This document shows, in pieces, positions 21,961 through 34,870 of a stretch of DNA of 51,454 bases. This DNA is from Nemertoderma westbladi. Lineage: Eukaryota; Xenacoelomorpha; Nemertodermatida; Nemertodermatidae. Position numbers and translations under genes: made by a program. Within the stretch, counting starts at the first letter, position 1, and every line of letters starts with the position of its first letter. The DNA lies in assembly GCA_032718475.1 (NCBI GenBank), contig JAUCBJ010000923.1, forward strand, positions 64,001 to 115,454. The letters are read 5' to 3'. The notes beneath the pieces are model-generated. The model was not told where the DNA came from and searched no databases. It saw only the letters and a program-made list of their open reading frames with translations.

Positions 21961-23373
21961 ACTATCGTATATAATACAAATATGGTAGAGCCAAAATAAA
22001 CAGCACATTAATTTAAGGAATAAATTAAATTATAAATATTTGAGTATTATACAATAATAGCGACGGGAGTCCATAAATATCTGGTAAATTCTTAATTTAC
22101 TATTTTTTACAACTTTAGCAATTCAGGCAGTGATCGAATCAGTCAGCCAATGCTCTTGGTGTTACACATGGGACAATCCTAATTGACATAATAGACTCAC
22201 ACGTATAAAACCAGCCATATCTCCGTTTGTTTTTAGTATTTTTTCGAAAAATCTGGAACGTTCAACTTACCGGAGATTTTCCTTTCAAATAAGAATTTAG
22301 TTTATAGAATCCCAATAAAAACCTTTTGGTGATTTCAGGTGTTACCGTTTGGGACAAGTAATTGTCAAAAATATGTACATTCTGTCTGTATAGTTGTATC
22401 TCAATTTTATTCCAATAAAACAATTTGGGAGTTATTCAATTGCATTCCTCTATTATTTAGCTTTAAAATGAGCTATAACTTGTTGAAATACACCCAGTAG
22501 ATGTCAAAATACATCCCCAGAATACAATGAATATTGAATGTGAATATTGAAATCAATGAAATGAAAAAACCTGCATTTCTTAGTACTAAAATATCTGTAA
22601 AAACTTTCAAAGCTTTCAAAGGGGTAGTATGATTTTTTGTGCATTTGTTGGACCATAAAATTATCTTCAAAAATATATATAACTTTACTAGGTTCCAATA
22701 AAAAGATGATTCTAAAATTAGGTCGAATCGTGTGGGAAACCTTTTTGGCCACTTTTTGTGAGTTTGGGCCACGTACCTATCGGGTACTTGTTTTCACTGT
22801 CTGTTGGTAGTTCCGGGTATGTTTTAAATTAAGTTGTTTTTTCCTTTATTACACATTCACTAAATACGGTGTCCGTATCCGTAACAAACACTAAATCAAT
22901 AAACTTTACCAACAATGCCTCAGCATGGTGGTTGAATATAGGTAAAAAAAATAACACGGAAGAAAATTACATATTACGAATATTCGATTATTCTTAGAAA
23001 CACTGGTATTATTATTTTGTATATTGGTAATAAATATCATATTTCATTTATGTTTTTATTTAATTTATTCTTTATGTTAAGCCAGGTTATGGACAATTAA
23101 ACTAACCTGCTTCGCCTGACAGACTGAGGTAGAGTTCAATGCAACGCGACTGATACAAGTTGGTGGGTTGGCGGTCGTCAGGGAAACAACCCATTAGTAA
23201 CTGGCGAACCTCCAATGGGAATCGATTTAGATCTGGGAGTTGCATGCCAATAGTTTGGGATATACTGCTGGATGCCCGTGGGATCTGTGTTGTAGAACAA
23301 TAATAAAACAGAGTAGCAGTTTTAGGGGTTGGAACATTTCTATAATGAATTTTATATCCTTACTCCGTGTCAG
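21961..23373. other. Unassigned AT-rich DNA
   Basis: No convincing coding frame. Overlapping minus-strand frames at 22473-22772 are compositional. I see no RNA gene. Confidence 0.5.
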
Positions 23374-25917
23374 TGACTGATGTCACACAAACTGTCATTC
23401 ATTGAACTGTATCTCACTCCCATGACTGATGTCACACAAACTGTCATTGATTAAACAGTATCTCACTCCCCTGACTGATGTCACACGAACTGTCATTGAT
23501 TAAACTGTATCTCACTCCCCTTACTGATGTCACACAAACTGTCATTGATTAAACAGTATCTCACTCCCCTGACTGATGTCACACGAACTGTCATTGATTA
23601 AACTGTATCTCACTCCCCTGACTGATGTCACACAAACTGTCATTGATTAAACAGTATCTCACTCCCCTGACTGATGTCACACAAACTGTCATTGATTAAA
23701 CAGTATCTCACTCCCCTTACTGATGTCACACAAACTGTCATTGATTAAACTGTATCTCACTCCCCTGATTGGTGTCACACAAACTGTCATTGATTAAACT
23801 GTATCTCACTCCCCTGATTGGTGTCACACGAACTGTCATTGATTAAACTGTATCTCACTCCCCTTACTGATGTCACACAAACTGTCATTGATTAAACAGT
23901 ATCTCAGTCCCCTGACTGATGTCACACAAACTGTCATTGATTAAACTGTATCTATCTCACTCCCCTGATTGGCGTCACACAAACTGTCATTGATTAAACT
24001 GTATCTCAATCCCCTGACTGATGTCACACAAACTGTCATTGATTAAACTGTATCTCACTCCCCTGACTGATGTCACACAAACTGTCATTGATTAAACTGT
24101 ATCTCACTCCCCTGACTGATGTCACACAAACTGTCATTGATTAAACTGTATCTCACTCCCCTGATTGGTGTCACACAAACTGTCATTGATTAAACTGTAT
24201 CTCACTCCCCTGACTGATGTCACACAAACTGTCATTGATTAAACTGTATCTCACTCCCCTGATTGGTGTCACACAAACTGTCATTGATTAAACTTTATCT
24301 CACTCCCCTGACTGATGTCACACAAACTGTCATTGATTAAACTGTATCTCACTCCCCTGATTGGTGTCACACAAACTGTCATTGATTAAACTGTATCTCA
24401 CTCGCCTGATTGGTGTCACACAAACTGTCATTGATTAAACTGTATCTCACTCCCCTGATTGGTGTCACACAAACAACTGTCATTGATTAAACTGTATCTC
24501 ACTCCCCTGACTGATGTCACACAAACTGTCATTGATTAAACTGTATCTCACTCCCCTGACTGATGTCACACGAACTGTCATTGATTAAATTGTATCTCAC
24601 TCCCGTGATTGGTGTCACACAAACTGTCATTGATTAAACTGTATCTCACTCCCCTGATTGGTGTCACACAAACAACTGTCATTGATTAAACTGTATCTCA
24701 CTCCCCTGACTGATGTCACACAAACTGTCATTGATTAAACTGTATCTCACTCCCCTGACTGACGTCACACGAACTGTCATTGATTAAACTGTATTTCACT
24801 CCCCTGATTGGTGTCACACAAACTGTCATTGATTAAACTGTATCTCACTCCCCTGATTGGTGTCACACAAACAACTGTCATTGATTAAACTGTATCTCAC
24901 TCCCCTGACTGATGTCACACAAACTGTCATTGATTAAACTGTATCTCACTCCCCTGACTGGTGTCACACAAACTGTCATTGATTAAACTGTATCTCACTC
25001 CCGTGATTGGTGTCACACAAACTGTCATTGATTAAACTGTATTTCACTCCCCTGATTGGTGTCACACAAACAACTGTCATTGATTAAACTGTATCTCACT
25101 CCCCTGACTGATGTCACACAAACTGTCATTGATTAAACTGTATCTCACTCCCCTGACTGACGTCACACGAACTGTCATTGATTAAAGTGTATCTCACTCC
25201 CTGACTGGTGTCACACAAACTGTCATTGATTAAACTGTATCTCACTCCCCTGATTGGTGTCACACAAACAACTGTCATTGATTAAACTGTATCTCACTCC
25301 CCTGACTGATGTCACACAAACTGTCATTGATTAAACTGTATCTCACTCCCCTGACTGGTGTCACACAAACTGTCATTGATTAAACTGTATCTCACTCCCC
25401 TGACTGATGTCACACGAACTGTCATTGATTAAACTGTATTTCACTCCCCTGATTGGTGTCACACAAACTGCCATTGATTAAACTGTATCTCACTCCCCTG
25501 ATTGGTGTCATACAAACTGTCATTGATTAAACTGTATCTCACTCCCCTGACTAATGTCACACGAACTGTCATTGATTAAAGTGTATCTCACTCCCTGACT
25601 GGTGTCACACAAACTGTCATTGATTAAACTGTATCTCACTCCCCTGATTGGTGTCATACAAACTGTCATTGATTAAACTGTATCTCACTCCCCTGACTGA
25701 TGTCACACGAACTGTCATTGATTAAAGTGTATCTCACTCCCTGACTGGTGTCACACAAACTGTCATTGATTAAACTGTATCTCACTCCCCTGACTGGTGT
25801 CACACAAACTGTCATTGATTAAACTGTATCTCACTCCCCTGATTGGTGTCACACGAACTGTCATTGATTAAACTGTATCTCAGTCCCCTGACTGATGTCA
25901 CACAAACTGTCATTGAT
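23374..25917. repeat. 49-bp satellite, about 52 copies, with a 199-bp higher-order repeat
   Basis: The 49-bp unit runs through actgatgtcacacaaactgt, cattgattaaactgtatctc and actcccctg. Variants are gatgtc or ggtgtc, acaaac or acgaac, and aaacaactgt with an added 3 bp. The 3-bp insertion recurs at 24471, 24670, 24869, 25068 and 25266. That is a spacing of 199, 199, 199 and 198, or four units plus 3, showing block amplification. Copies before 24400 lack this higher-order structure. Two copies carry a perfect TGACGTCA (24760 and 25158). Confidence 0.97.
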
Positions 25918-26826
25918 AAAGGAACCAATAATATTCTATTATGTTAAGTTAAAATAACTAATAATTTATTATAATTATTAAAATAATAAATAATTTATTA
26001 GCTTTCTGTTTACTTTTCCATAGCAGTGTGCAAACAAGCTACTTAATTATGCATTAGTTGATGCACTATGTATGTCTGTCCGACACGCAAATGCTATGAA
26101 TCCCAGTACACAAGACAAAATTAGACTTATGAATCAAACGCCCTGCCAACCTGCAATATCCATCCACACATTGAAAATTAGTAAATAATTTGAGTCGTCG
26201 CAAAAGGTAAATCGCTAAATATCGGACTATCTATCTTAATAAAACCTACCGGTACACACAAATACCGTTGATAAGGAACCTTAACGTACCTGGGGTGTAC
26301 CAATCCCGGTACTAGGAACTGGGGAGGGTAACGGTACAGGTAGGTTGGATGGCGTACTACCTTTCCCACCAGCTGGCTTTGTCAATGCAACTGAATCTAA
26401 TAAAACAAACTCACGAAATAATTATCCCGCCAATTTGGTAGTTTAATCACCAAATTTGTTAAGACTGGAAAAAAATATGTAAAACTTAAAATTGCCATTT
26501 ATATAGTAATGAACTTTACTTTAGTCTACAACATTAAATTGGCCATTTAATATAAAAAAAGGCTATTCTATCATCACAAAAAATGTTCAATTGTGTAATA
26601 AATTTTTAATTGGCATTTGCAATACAATATTAACTTATTGCGGTGCATCGAGAAATGGGAGTTAAAAGTTGGTGATAAAGTGTATAACACACTGAAAGAT
26701 ATGTAGACAGACAGATACACTGAAAGGTCTCGGGCCTGGGGGGCTTCGTGTACCAGAAGTAAGCCATCACTGGCGAACAGACCTACACTTACACTTTGTG
26801 CATAGTTCTGAGATAATCGCCGAGAA
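25918..26826. other. Unassigned AT-rich DNA
   Basis: Contains many taattatt-type runs just after the satellite and no gene that I can support. Confidence 0.5.
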
Positions 26827-27000
26827 TTGACACTTGAACAGAAACGACCTCGCTTTGCAGGACATTGCTTTCGCGATGAGGAACTAGGACCACCCCGTGC
26901 ACGAGAGAGCTGGACAGCCCATGAATCTTTTGTTTGTTGATAAGACAGTGAAGCATTCTTAATGAGGCGTATCGATAATATATTTATAGCTAATCGCAGG
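26760..27000 (+). mobile_element. RT tail fragment of the LRFAGHCF non-LTR family (copy 3, diverged)
   Basis: The stretch ttgacacttgaacag, then ctttgcaggacattgctttc, matches the copy at 39929-39980. Upstream bases 26760-26826 read as a degraded preceding part of the RT C-terminus. The copy is interrupted and noncoding. Confidence 0.6.
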
Positions 27001-29340
27001 TCAACTTTTTTGGAACTTTCCTTTCCGGTAAGCCTATCAATGTGCAATTAATTTTACTACTTTATCTATATATGTCGAATTTTGCAATTTAATTTTTTCT
27101 ATATTATACAATATTCGAGTAGAAAGGCAATGTTTTCTAATGGTAAATAATGTCTCCATTATAGTGAGAACTGATAGTAACATGGGCACTGCTACACTCT
27201 TAAATGTAAATAACAAAATAATATATTTCTTTAAGCAAGATACTTTAATAGCTTTACGGTAGCCGTCGGTTGGTGAGTAATTCTATGGGAAAAGAAACGT
27301 ATATAAAAGGCATTATTAGCCGGTAGATGTTGCCCAGCAGCGGGAGGCATCCTAAAGGAGGACAGACCAGAAAATGGACATAATAGAGTAAAGTCCCAAA
27401 GGTGAAACATAATGTAAACAAGTAAGTCTCGTGTTCGTGTTTAAAATAATATGTTAGGCCTATACTTACTAGTTTTTTTATCACATTTATTTGCAGCGGT
27501 TAGTAGAGGCTCTTCTGCTGCCCCAGTTCGACCATTTTTACGGGAAGTGCCTTCCTGCCTATTGCAAAAAATTTCACAAATTAAAACATAATATTTAAAA
27601 CAACCAAACATAGTTTGGTATGTACTGAGATATAGATTTAATATTGTTAATATTATAATGCGACATGCAGCCACGCTCACGCACAGGGTGATTTTACATG
27701 ATGTATCACTAAATTACAGATTCTATAGGCCTATCCCCCAATAAACTATAATTTCTATGACGAATAGAAACAATAATTATAGTTAAGTGATATCCAAGGT
27801 GATTTTCCCCCAAAATCCAAACTAAAACCAAACAAAACCAAACCAAACTACTAGATTAAATAACCCCAGAAGAAACTGGTACTAAGTAAGAGATTAACCT
27901 TGGCTAACCACACTAGAAAAAAGTAAATAGTCTATTCCGAAATAAGTCAGAAATCACAATCTTTTGCAATCATTAAGTTGCCCAAGTATAACCAAACCAG
28001 TGAAAAAAGGCTGTATATATGTTTTCCCTATAAAAATTGGCGCACGGGGCATGGGATATATTTAATTCGCTTAGAAATAAATAACGTACACAACGGTTTG
28101 TGTGTCTTCCTCCAACGGGGAAACTCTTATATTGCAGTACAGATATTGTTGTTATTGTTGTGATGAAAACTAGGACCTTTGGCACTGCTAGGCTAATGAA
28201 TGAGTAGTCTACAGATGGCCAAGGCCTATGTACAATGTAATTTATAGTATGTGTATTTATAGATTGTGTGTACCCCACAGTCTTTTAAGAATATACATAA
28301 AACGAACTGGCGAGGCATAATTTTTGTTAATTAAGAACAATCAAGATATAAAACAGTCAAATAAATAGGAAATAAGGTCAACTCCTAGGAAGTCCACAAA
28401 ATATTTTATATATAAGAAATTCGCGAAAAAAGATACACACATATAGTTTTGTTTCTAGTTTTCGCAATAAACGTAGATGGCCAATGGAAAATTAACCAAT
28501 TCAACGATAACCACGAATTCAAATATTCCGTAAAAATATATTTCAAAGGATAATAAAGAAAATGTTCAGAAAAACGGCAAATGCCTCACAGGAAGGAAGT
28601 ACGATTTCCAATAAAGGAAAAAAAATCTCAAATTTAAGAAGCCTACCCTAACTGGCAATGCATATGTTCTTGAAAAATCAACAACAACAACAAACTAAGT
28701 ATATATGTCGAGTCGAGAGGTAAAACTATCTCGTAGTACGTGATTTATTATCTGAAACATCGTGCATACTGGTACACAGACAGACATCTGGCAACAGGTA
28801 GTTATTTTTAGAAACAAAATCTTAAGAAAAATAAATAAGATTTACCTCAAAATTTTGTATCGAATATCTTGATCTCATTTGAACAAAAATAATACCGGTA
28901 CTTTATATAGAGAGGCAGTCAGTCGAAAGATAAGTTGTTAACTTTAATATACGTTTGGCATAAAGTAGCTGGGGATAAGCGACAGGGAGATTAATTGAGA
29001 GTCTAGATTTTACATTGTCTTGTTGAAACTTAGGATTCACTTCTTTAGCTTTAGGCAAATAACAGGTATTGCATAATGCGTAGCGTACCAATTACTTTCA
29101 TTTTTTAATCAAACTAATTGGTAATAATGATACGGCTCACCTCAACATATATCCGAGTTGTTTATCACTCTTCTACCTCTTGAGTCTTGGTAGGCCTGGG
29201 ATATATACCGGTACCTATATTCCTCAGATATTATTTTTGATGCCGTGATGCATTGTCACTGATTTAGGTAAATTTTTGAGTCAATGGCGCAAAATGACCG
29301 CAAACACCAAATTTGTGATTAGTGTGATTGAAAAATTAAT
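27001..29340. other. Unassigned AT-rich DNA
   Basis: More than 2 kb with no frame above about 100 codons and no recognised motif. Introns or regulatory DNA of an undetected gene cannot be excluded. Confidence 0.5.
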
Positions 29341-29344
29341 TTAA

Positions 29345-29425
29345 TTTAATTTAAAACGTTTAGGGAAAGGAGCAGATTACAATGGCGGTGTTTTCTAACC
29401 AAAACAATAAACGAGACTTTATTTT
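29345..29425 (+). mobile_element. Partial copy of the gggaaaggagcaggttac MITE family
   Basis: tagggaaaggagcagattac followed by tctaaccaaaacaataaac matches the middle of the elements at 31578-31790 and 48412-48677. Neither G-run end is present. Confidence 0.6.
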
Positions 29426-30501
29426 CCTTGCGGTCAGGTTGCGGTGAAGATCACTATTTTCTGGTATAGCTGTAGCGCGGTTGTCTGGTAGTGGCAGTGG
29501 CAGGGCAGTACTGACAGTGGTCAAATTAAGTTACCGGTAAGTATTTTTCTAGAAATGACAATTTTTCCATGTGCTGCGCGACGGGCATATCACCGCTGCA
29601 GTCGTAAAATTTACACGACAATAAATAGACGACCTGGGGTGTCTGTCTGTAGATTTCCCGGCAAATTGAAGGAAAATTAAAGAAATGGTGCAGATTTGAA
29701 GACAGCAAAAAATTGACTTTACGAGAAAAAAGCCATAAACGCATGATTTTCAATCGTGCTGCACGGAGCGGAAAATCACCTACGGTAATTTTAAATTTTC
29801 TTCTATGAAGTTACACTTACACATGGCCACTGGGGAAAGGTGTTTGTCACTGTGCCTCAAATGAGATAGAACCGGTCTGTTCTGTCTGATACGGATACTG
29901 TTTATGTTAATTAATATGGATATATATTTTGATAGGTTAAATAAACATGTCTGACTTGACTATATTATAAAAAACTAGACAGAAATTCAATAAATAGATT
30001 ATAAAGACTTAATTGGTTTTACGTCCTGCAATATAAATATTAAGATCAGCGAACATTACCGGTACCTAAATAAAATATATAAAATATAAGATACCGCGTA
30101 ATGGTGATTGGATTGGTTACGTTATTTCATATTTGTGTTTAAATTCACAAAAAAATAATAAAACACATACATTATAGATAAATAACTAAATAAAACAGTT
30201 AAACTTAAATCACAATTAAAGGTGATGTTAATTAACATAAAGCCTGGGAGATAAACACTCAGGCTTTAAGGCACTCACGGGGGTCGTTAATTAAGATTAA
30301 TTAAGTGCAAGATAATGAAAATAAAATAAAGTATTGATACTATTTTTGAATGCACTGTTCTGTATGGTATATGAGGTTATTTAATTAATTAGAGTACCGA
30401 CACCCTAATCCGGGGTTTTTACCTTTAACTGTGAATATCTTTTGAAGTTTTTATCCTACAGAGATTGTATAAAAAGAAAATTTGTTAGTTGGAATGACTA
30501 C
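29426..30501. other. Unassigned DNA with a small hairpin at about 30239-30267
   Basis: aaagcctgggag and ctcaggcttt form a 10-bp near-perfect stem around a 7-nt loop. Nothing else is recognised. Confidence 0.45.
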
Positions 30502-30550
30502 TACACCACTAGACTAATGCACCTTTTGAGGTGCTTAGTCTAGTGGTGTA
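30502..30550. repeat. 49-nt near-perfect palindrome (hairpin)
   Basis: tacaccactagactaa (30502-30517) is exactly inverted at 30535-30550. Inside it gcacct pairs with aggtgc around a 4-nt loop, with a single bulged T at 30518. A stem of 22 bp with one bulge is too short for a typical animal pre-miRNA. Its nature is unknown. Confidence 0.85.
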
Positions 30551-31069
30551 TCTATTTAAAAAACCAACTGTATAAAGTCACCGGGTGATGATCGAATGGG
30601 GTGACTTGATGCAAAAGCAAAGCAAATCTCAATAACATAGGTCTGTAGGTTACAGTCTGATTTTTGCAATATGAAAATACTACAGGTTAAGGTACGGATA
30701 TGAACTATAACTGGTACATCCCGTCCGCCCGTCACAACTGCACAAAATACTAACCTTTTAACACAACAAAGTAGCGACATCATTGGAAATCAGAATTGAG
30801 TTACTTTACAGAACCAAGCAGATCAAGAAACCCATACTTCCATTCCATTAGATCAAAGCAGCGCAGGTTTTCTACCTAGTCAGCTAGTTCCTTTGTTCAG
30901 CCCTTCCAGCAGTCCAGGACCATTCGGCTATTACAGTATTAACAGATTACAATACAGCAATAGGCAATAGCTAGGCCCTATTATTCCACTCAGCCATTAC
31001 CCGGTATTTCTATTTCCGAATATATACTGCTGTACTGGCTGATAAAACAGTAAAATAACAGAATAAGTA
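30551..31069. other. Non-coding DNA sharing a repeat with 34520-34620
   Basis: aggttacagtctgatttttg then gaaaatactacagg (about 30645-30690) resembles ataggttacagtttacagta then gaaaataccacagg near 34515-34570. This indicates another dispersed repeat. No gene is visible. Confidence 0.45.
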
Positions 31070-31577
31070 CCGGTAGGCCGGGTGCTGGCCACCTCACTGC
31101 ACTGCCACTTCGCCGCGGCCCGCAGGTCACCTCGTCGCAGATAATGTGCGGCAAGGTGTCTTTGCGACGAGGTGTCTCATTGTCAGACTGTTAATGCCAT
31201 TCTGCCATTTCGCCGCAAATTATCGGACAACTCGCCGCAAGTCATATTAATCATTTATTTCTATATTTACAGGGAAGCCTACTAAGCCTAGTTATGGCAT
31301 TGTACATTACAGCATTATTACAAGAAGAAATAAAATAATACGGTAAGGTTTGTTGTTCTATTATAATTACTGTATTATTATATATACAGTAAGAGTATTT
31401 GAGTAACGTATTAGATGAGCCTATAGTAAAACAGTCCTAACCGTATATTTGTCAAAATTGTTGGTCAGTTGTTTAAAACAAGTGTGACGTTATGAACATT
31501 AAAACACTGACAACCTTGACAAATATAAGTAGGCCTATATCAATATCATTCCACTGAGAACATGATACAGGGCTGCA

Positions 31578-31790
31578 GGGGGGGGGGGGGGGGGGGGGGG
31601 ACTGTACGCAAAATCCGCCTTGCCGAATTAATATCCCGCCTCAATTTAGGGAAACGAGTAGGTTACAGTGGCCCGTTATTTTATCCAAAACAATAAACTA
31701 AACCCAATAGAACAGGATACAGTCTTATTTTTGAGTGCAATCAGCTGTTACGAATTTCCCCTGGAGTTTATTGCGTCCATTTCCCCCCCC
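31578..31790 (+). mobile_element. Poly-G/poly-C-bounded MITE, copy 1
   Basis: Starts with 23 G (31578-31600) followed by actgtacgcaaa and ends with ttgcgtccatt then 8 C (31783-31790). Its ends are therefore inverted repeats that begin in a G run. The interior shares gggaaacgagtaggttacag, and a cgttattttatccaaaa stretch, with 48412-48677. Confidence 0.75.
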
Positions 31791-32104
31791 TACTGCCCTA
31801 TCTGAAGAACATTACATTTGTAATTAAGAACTGTGATCGGTTAACATAAACATACAGTATGAGTATATTAACCTTTGTTGCCTTTTGCCTTAGGCCTACT
31901 CAGTTACTTCCGTTTCCGTTAGGCCTAGTTACTGCATTACTAAAACTATGTCAGTATGTGTACGCATTGCAGCATTGTCTGATTGTACATGTACGTAAAT
32001 AGTTATTTATTAGAAAGATAAATTTCGCAATGAAATGTTTTATTCCAAATTTGAACGAGTGAAATATACTGTAGGCATACATTACAATTTTAAATATAAA
32101 TTTT
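31791..32104. other. Central spacer of the foldback element
   Basis: AT-rich, with no gene or repeat recognised, lying between the poly-G-bounded MITE and the right arm. Confidence 0.5.
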
Positions 32105-32247
32105 TTAAATGGAACCTTTTATGACGTTCACGTTACACTTATTTTAAACAACTGATCAACATTTTTGACAAACATACGATTAGGATTGTTTTACTATAAT
32201 CTAACATCTAATACGTCTACTCAAATACTCTTACTGTTACTCTTACT

Positions 32248-32402
32248 CGGTCCTACGAATTACCCAAAAAAACACAAAATTACCCAAAAATACACAAAAA
32301 AACACAAAAAACACAATATTACCCAAAAAACTTACCCAAAAAGACGTAACCTGCTCCTTTCCATTAATTAAGAAATCTTTTTTTGGGTAATTCGTAGGAC
32401 CC
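32248..32402. mobile_element. 155-bp MITE with 17-bp perfect TIRs, hAT-like 8-bp target duplication
   Basis: ggtcctacgaattaccc (32249-32265) is exactly inverted at 32385-32401. Flanking ctcttact occurs at 32240-32247 and 32403-32410, an 8-bp direct repeat of the length hAT elements make. The flanks are locally repetitive (ttactct), so the duplication could be coincidental. The interior is AC-rich with repeated tacccaaaaa and a cctgctcctttcc stretch. Confidence 0.75.
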
Positions 32403-33345
32403 CTCTTACTTTACTCTTACAAATACTATTATCTATAATAATCTGATAATACAGTAATTATAATAGAACAACAAACCTTGCCGTATTATTTTATTTCTTC
32501 TTGTAATAATGTACAATGACATAACAACTAGGCTTAGAAGAAGGCTTCCCCATTCCCTGCTGCCCTGTAAATATAGAAATACTGAAATAAATGATTAATA
32601 TTGACTTGCGGCGAGGTGTCCGATCAGCCGATTATTTGCGGCGAAATGGCATTTGCAGTGAGGCACCTCGCCGCAAGACCGCGTGACCTGCGGCGAAGTG
32701 GCAGTGCGGCGAGGTCTGGAGGTGACCAGCATCCCGGTAGGCTGGTAGGCCTACCCTACAGACAGACAGACTGATAAAAGTATGTTCAGTACAGGCTGAC
32801 AGGTACCGGTACCGTACAGCCGTATGTTATCAGGTGTTCTGGTGTAAGGCTATAGCATAGCCCACGCAGCCACGCCCAGACGCCCACCGGCGCAGTACTG
32901 GACTGCAGTACCGGTCAGTAGACTGGCAGACAGCCGTTGACCGTTGATGCGTTGTACCGTACCGGTGCCGGTACCGTATCGCTATGCAGCTATGCAATGA
33001 TAATACAATAATACTGAATATTCTGATGATATGACAGTCAGTCGGTGAGAAGTCAAAAATTGGACTTGAGTCCAAAATTGGACTTCGACTCCAGTTCAAG
33101 TCCAAAATTGGACTTCTGTGAGTCCAATATTGGACTTCAAATCAGCCAATTGTTCCAGGGCCTTGGGTAATTGGATCGGGCGGGATTTTTTTTCTTTAAT
33201 CGAAAATATATCAAAAAATAAGAGTTTTGAACAGGGGGACCTGAAATTCACCAGGGGGAACTTTTTTTATAAGGCTTTGAATTTTTACAAAAGTCCAATA
33301 TTGGACTTTAAGTCCAATTTTGGACGTGACATTGAGAATCGAACT

Positions 33346-33895
33346 TAAAGGTACATGACAGCATGAAGCATGACAGATGAGAGACAGCCAGACAGCTGTT
33401 AAGTTATGGAAAGTTACCTTTGCAGCTCTGTATGTATCTTCAGTGTAATGACTGTACTGTACTTAGAATATAATGGTACATTCTAGCATTCTAGGTACTT
33501 TGTACTTTACTTTTAGCATATTGTTTAGTTTACAATTTACATTCATGTTATGTCTAACCTTACAGCCTTATGTACCCAGGACTTTATAGTGTCTTTATGA
33601 CTAGATTAGATTATGCTCCAACAAATATTTAATTACAAATTATATTTGGTGGATACTGGTAACAATGCCAGGTTAGCCAACTGCAGCTGCTGCTAAGGCT
33701 AACTACAGTACAAGCTACGATTTCGTCTAAGGCTATGGGAGCCCTATCAGAAAGAAATACTACAAGTTGATGCTACCACCATCTCTTCTAATTTTTCCAT
33801 ACAACAGGAAGGGTATTATAAAACGGCTGGATAACAGGATAATGAAATGGGATTAGTAACTGATTAACGTGTTGGGGTCTCCACATAAAAGTACA
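33346..33895. other. Unassigned DNA
   Basis: No gene or repeat recognised. Confidence 0.5.
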
Positions 33896-33929
33896 GAAGT
33901 AACAAGTAACACACGTCATAATCATAAAC

Positions 33930-34005
33930 CAATTGAGGGAAAGGAACAGGTTACAGATGCAGGCTTTTCTAACTAAAACAATAGACGGTCACTTTTGACT
34001 TTACC
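33930..34005 (+). mobile_element. Partial copy of the gggaaaggagcaggttac MITE family
   Basis: gagggaaaggaacaggttac then tctaactaaaacaataga matches the internal blocks at 29360, 31648 and 48492. No G-run ends are seen. Confidence 0.6.
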
Positions 34006-34104
34006 AATTGAAGGAGCCCTATAACCTCACCACATACTACTACTACAATCGGCATGATTCATTGCAACTGCATTATATATATAGGCCCTATTATGTATTA
34101 AGAA

Positions 34105-34478
34105 TGCTGTGCCGGCTTGTTGACAAAAGTGCGCCTCCCCCTGACAACTCCCTTACACTCTTACAGCCTTATCACCCATGACATTTGCTAGATCATCCGC
34201 ATCTTTAAGGCCAGTGTCCTTTAAGACAGTAAGAAATATGCGTCTCAAGAAAGTTATGGGCTGTCCACCATGCTTATTCACTCCATGAGGTGCACTGGCT
34301 GGTCCTCACGGCTTAAAGCGATGTCCTGCAAAGCGGAGGCGGCTTTGTTCTAGTGTCAAGCTTGGGGAACCAATGACTAAATGAGACACCTCCAACTCCA
34401 ATGTTATATAGTGTTTGCCTGTTTGGTTGGAGATGCAGAGATGTGTTGTACTTGACACAGTGAACCTAATCTAAACAA
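34105..34478 (-). mobile_element. RT tail fragment of the LRFAGHCF non-LTR family (copy 4, inverted)
   Basis: On the minus strand it reads through cctccgctttgcaggacatc, then a ggtggacagcccataac stretch and gatgcggatgatctagcaaa, in the same order as 39845-40175 and about as complete. Stops and small indels break the frame. Confidence 0.8.
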
Positions 34479-34870
34479 TTAGTCAATAAACATTAACTCA
34501 ATAACATAATACTGTAATAGGTTACAGTTTACAGTAGTCTTATTTTTGCCATACGAAAATACCACAGGCTGACAGGTATGGCAGTATGGGTATGAATGAA
34601 TGAACTATACAGCTATAACTCCACTACGCTACCGCGGTATACACCGCTAAGGCAGTAAGGCTACCACAAAGCTATACCACTACCGCAAAAAGTAACTACT
34701 GATGTCTGACTGTACGTGTGCGATCCCTGTTTATAATACATATAATAATTAATTTGATCATTAAAATAATGTTGCATTGTAATTTTGTAATATATATGTA
34801 CTGATACGGGATGCAGTTTTGATTTAAATACCGATATACAGTATGGCAGCATGGGTACACTTGGAGTTGT
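34479..34870. other. Non-coding DNA with a dispersed repeat shared with about 30645-30740
   Basis: gaaaataccacaggctgaca and nearby aggttacag resemble the stretch at 30645-30690. No gene is visible. Confidence 0.45.

Larger units (their letters stand above)
31070..32745. mobile_element. Foldback element with arms of about 400-640 bp and nested insertions
   Basis: The left arm (about 31070-31510) and right arm (about 32105-32745) are inverted copies. Both carry degenerate cacctcgccgca and cacttcgccgcagg motifs at the outer ends, and inward a ttacaagaagaaataaaata block (31318-31338) that is inverted near 32500. Still further in, gtaagagtatttgagta (31388) is inverted near 32225. The right arm is interrupted by a 155-bp MITE (32248-32402) and the centre holds a poly-G-bounded element (31578-31790). 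No transposase is present, so it would be mobilised in trans. Confidence 0.8.

Noticed and set aside
23374-25917. CRISPR-like regular repeat
   Set aside because: Repeats abut with no unique spacers and the genome is animal; it is a satellite.
26574-27047. 157-codon minus-strand frame
   Set aside because: It lies largely antisense to a LINE tail fragment.
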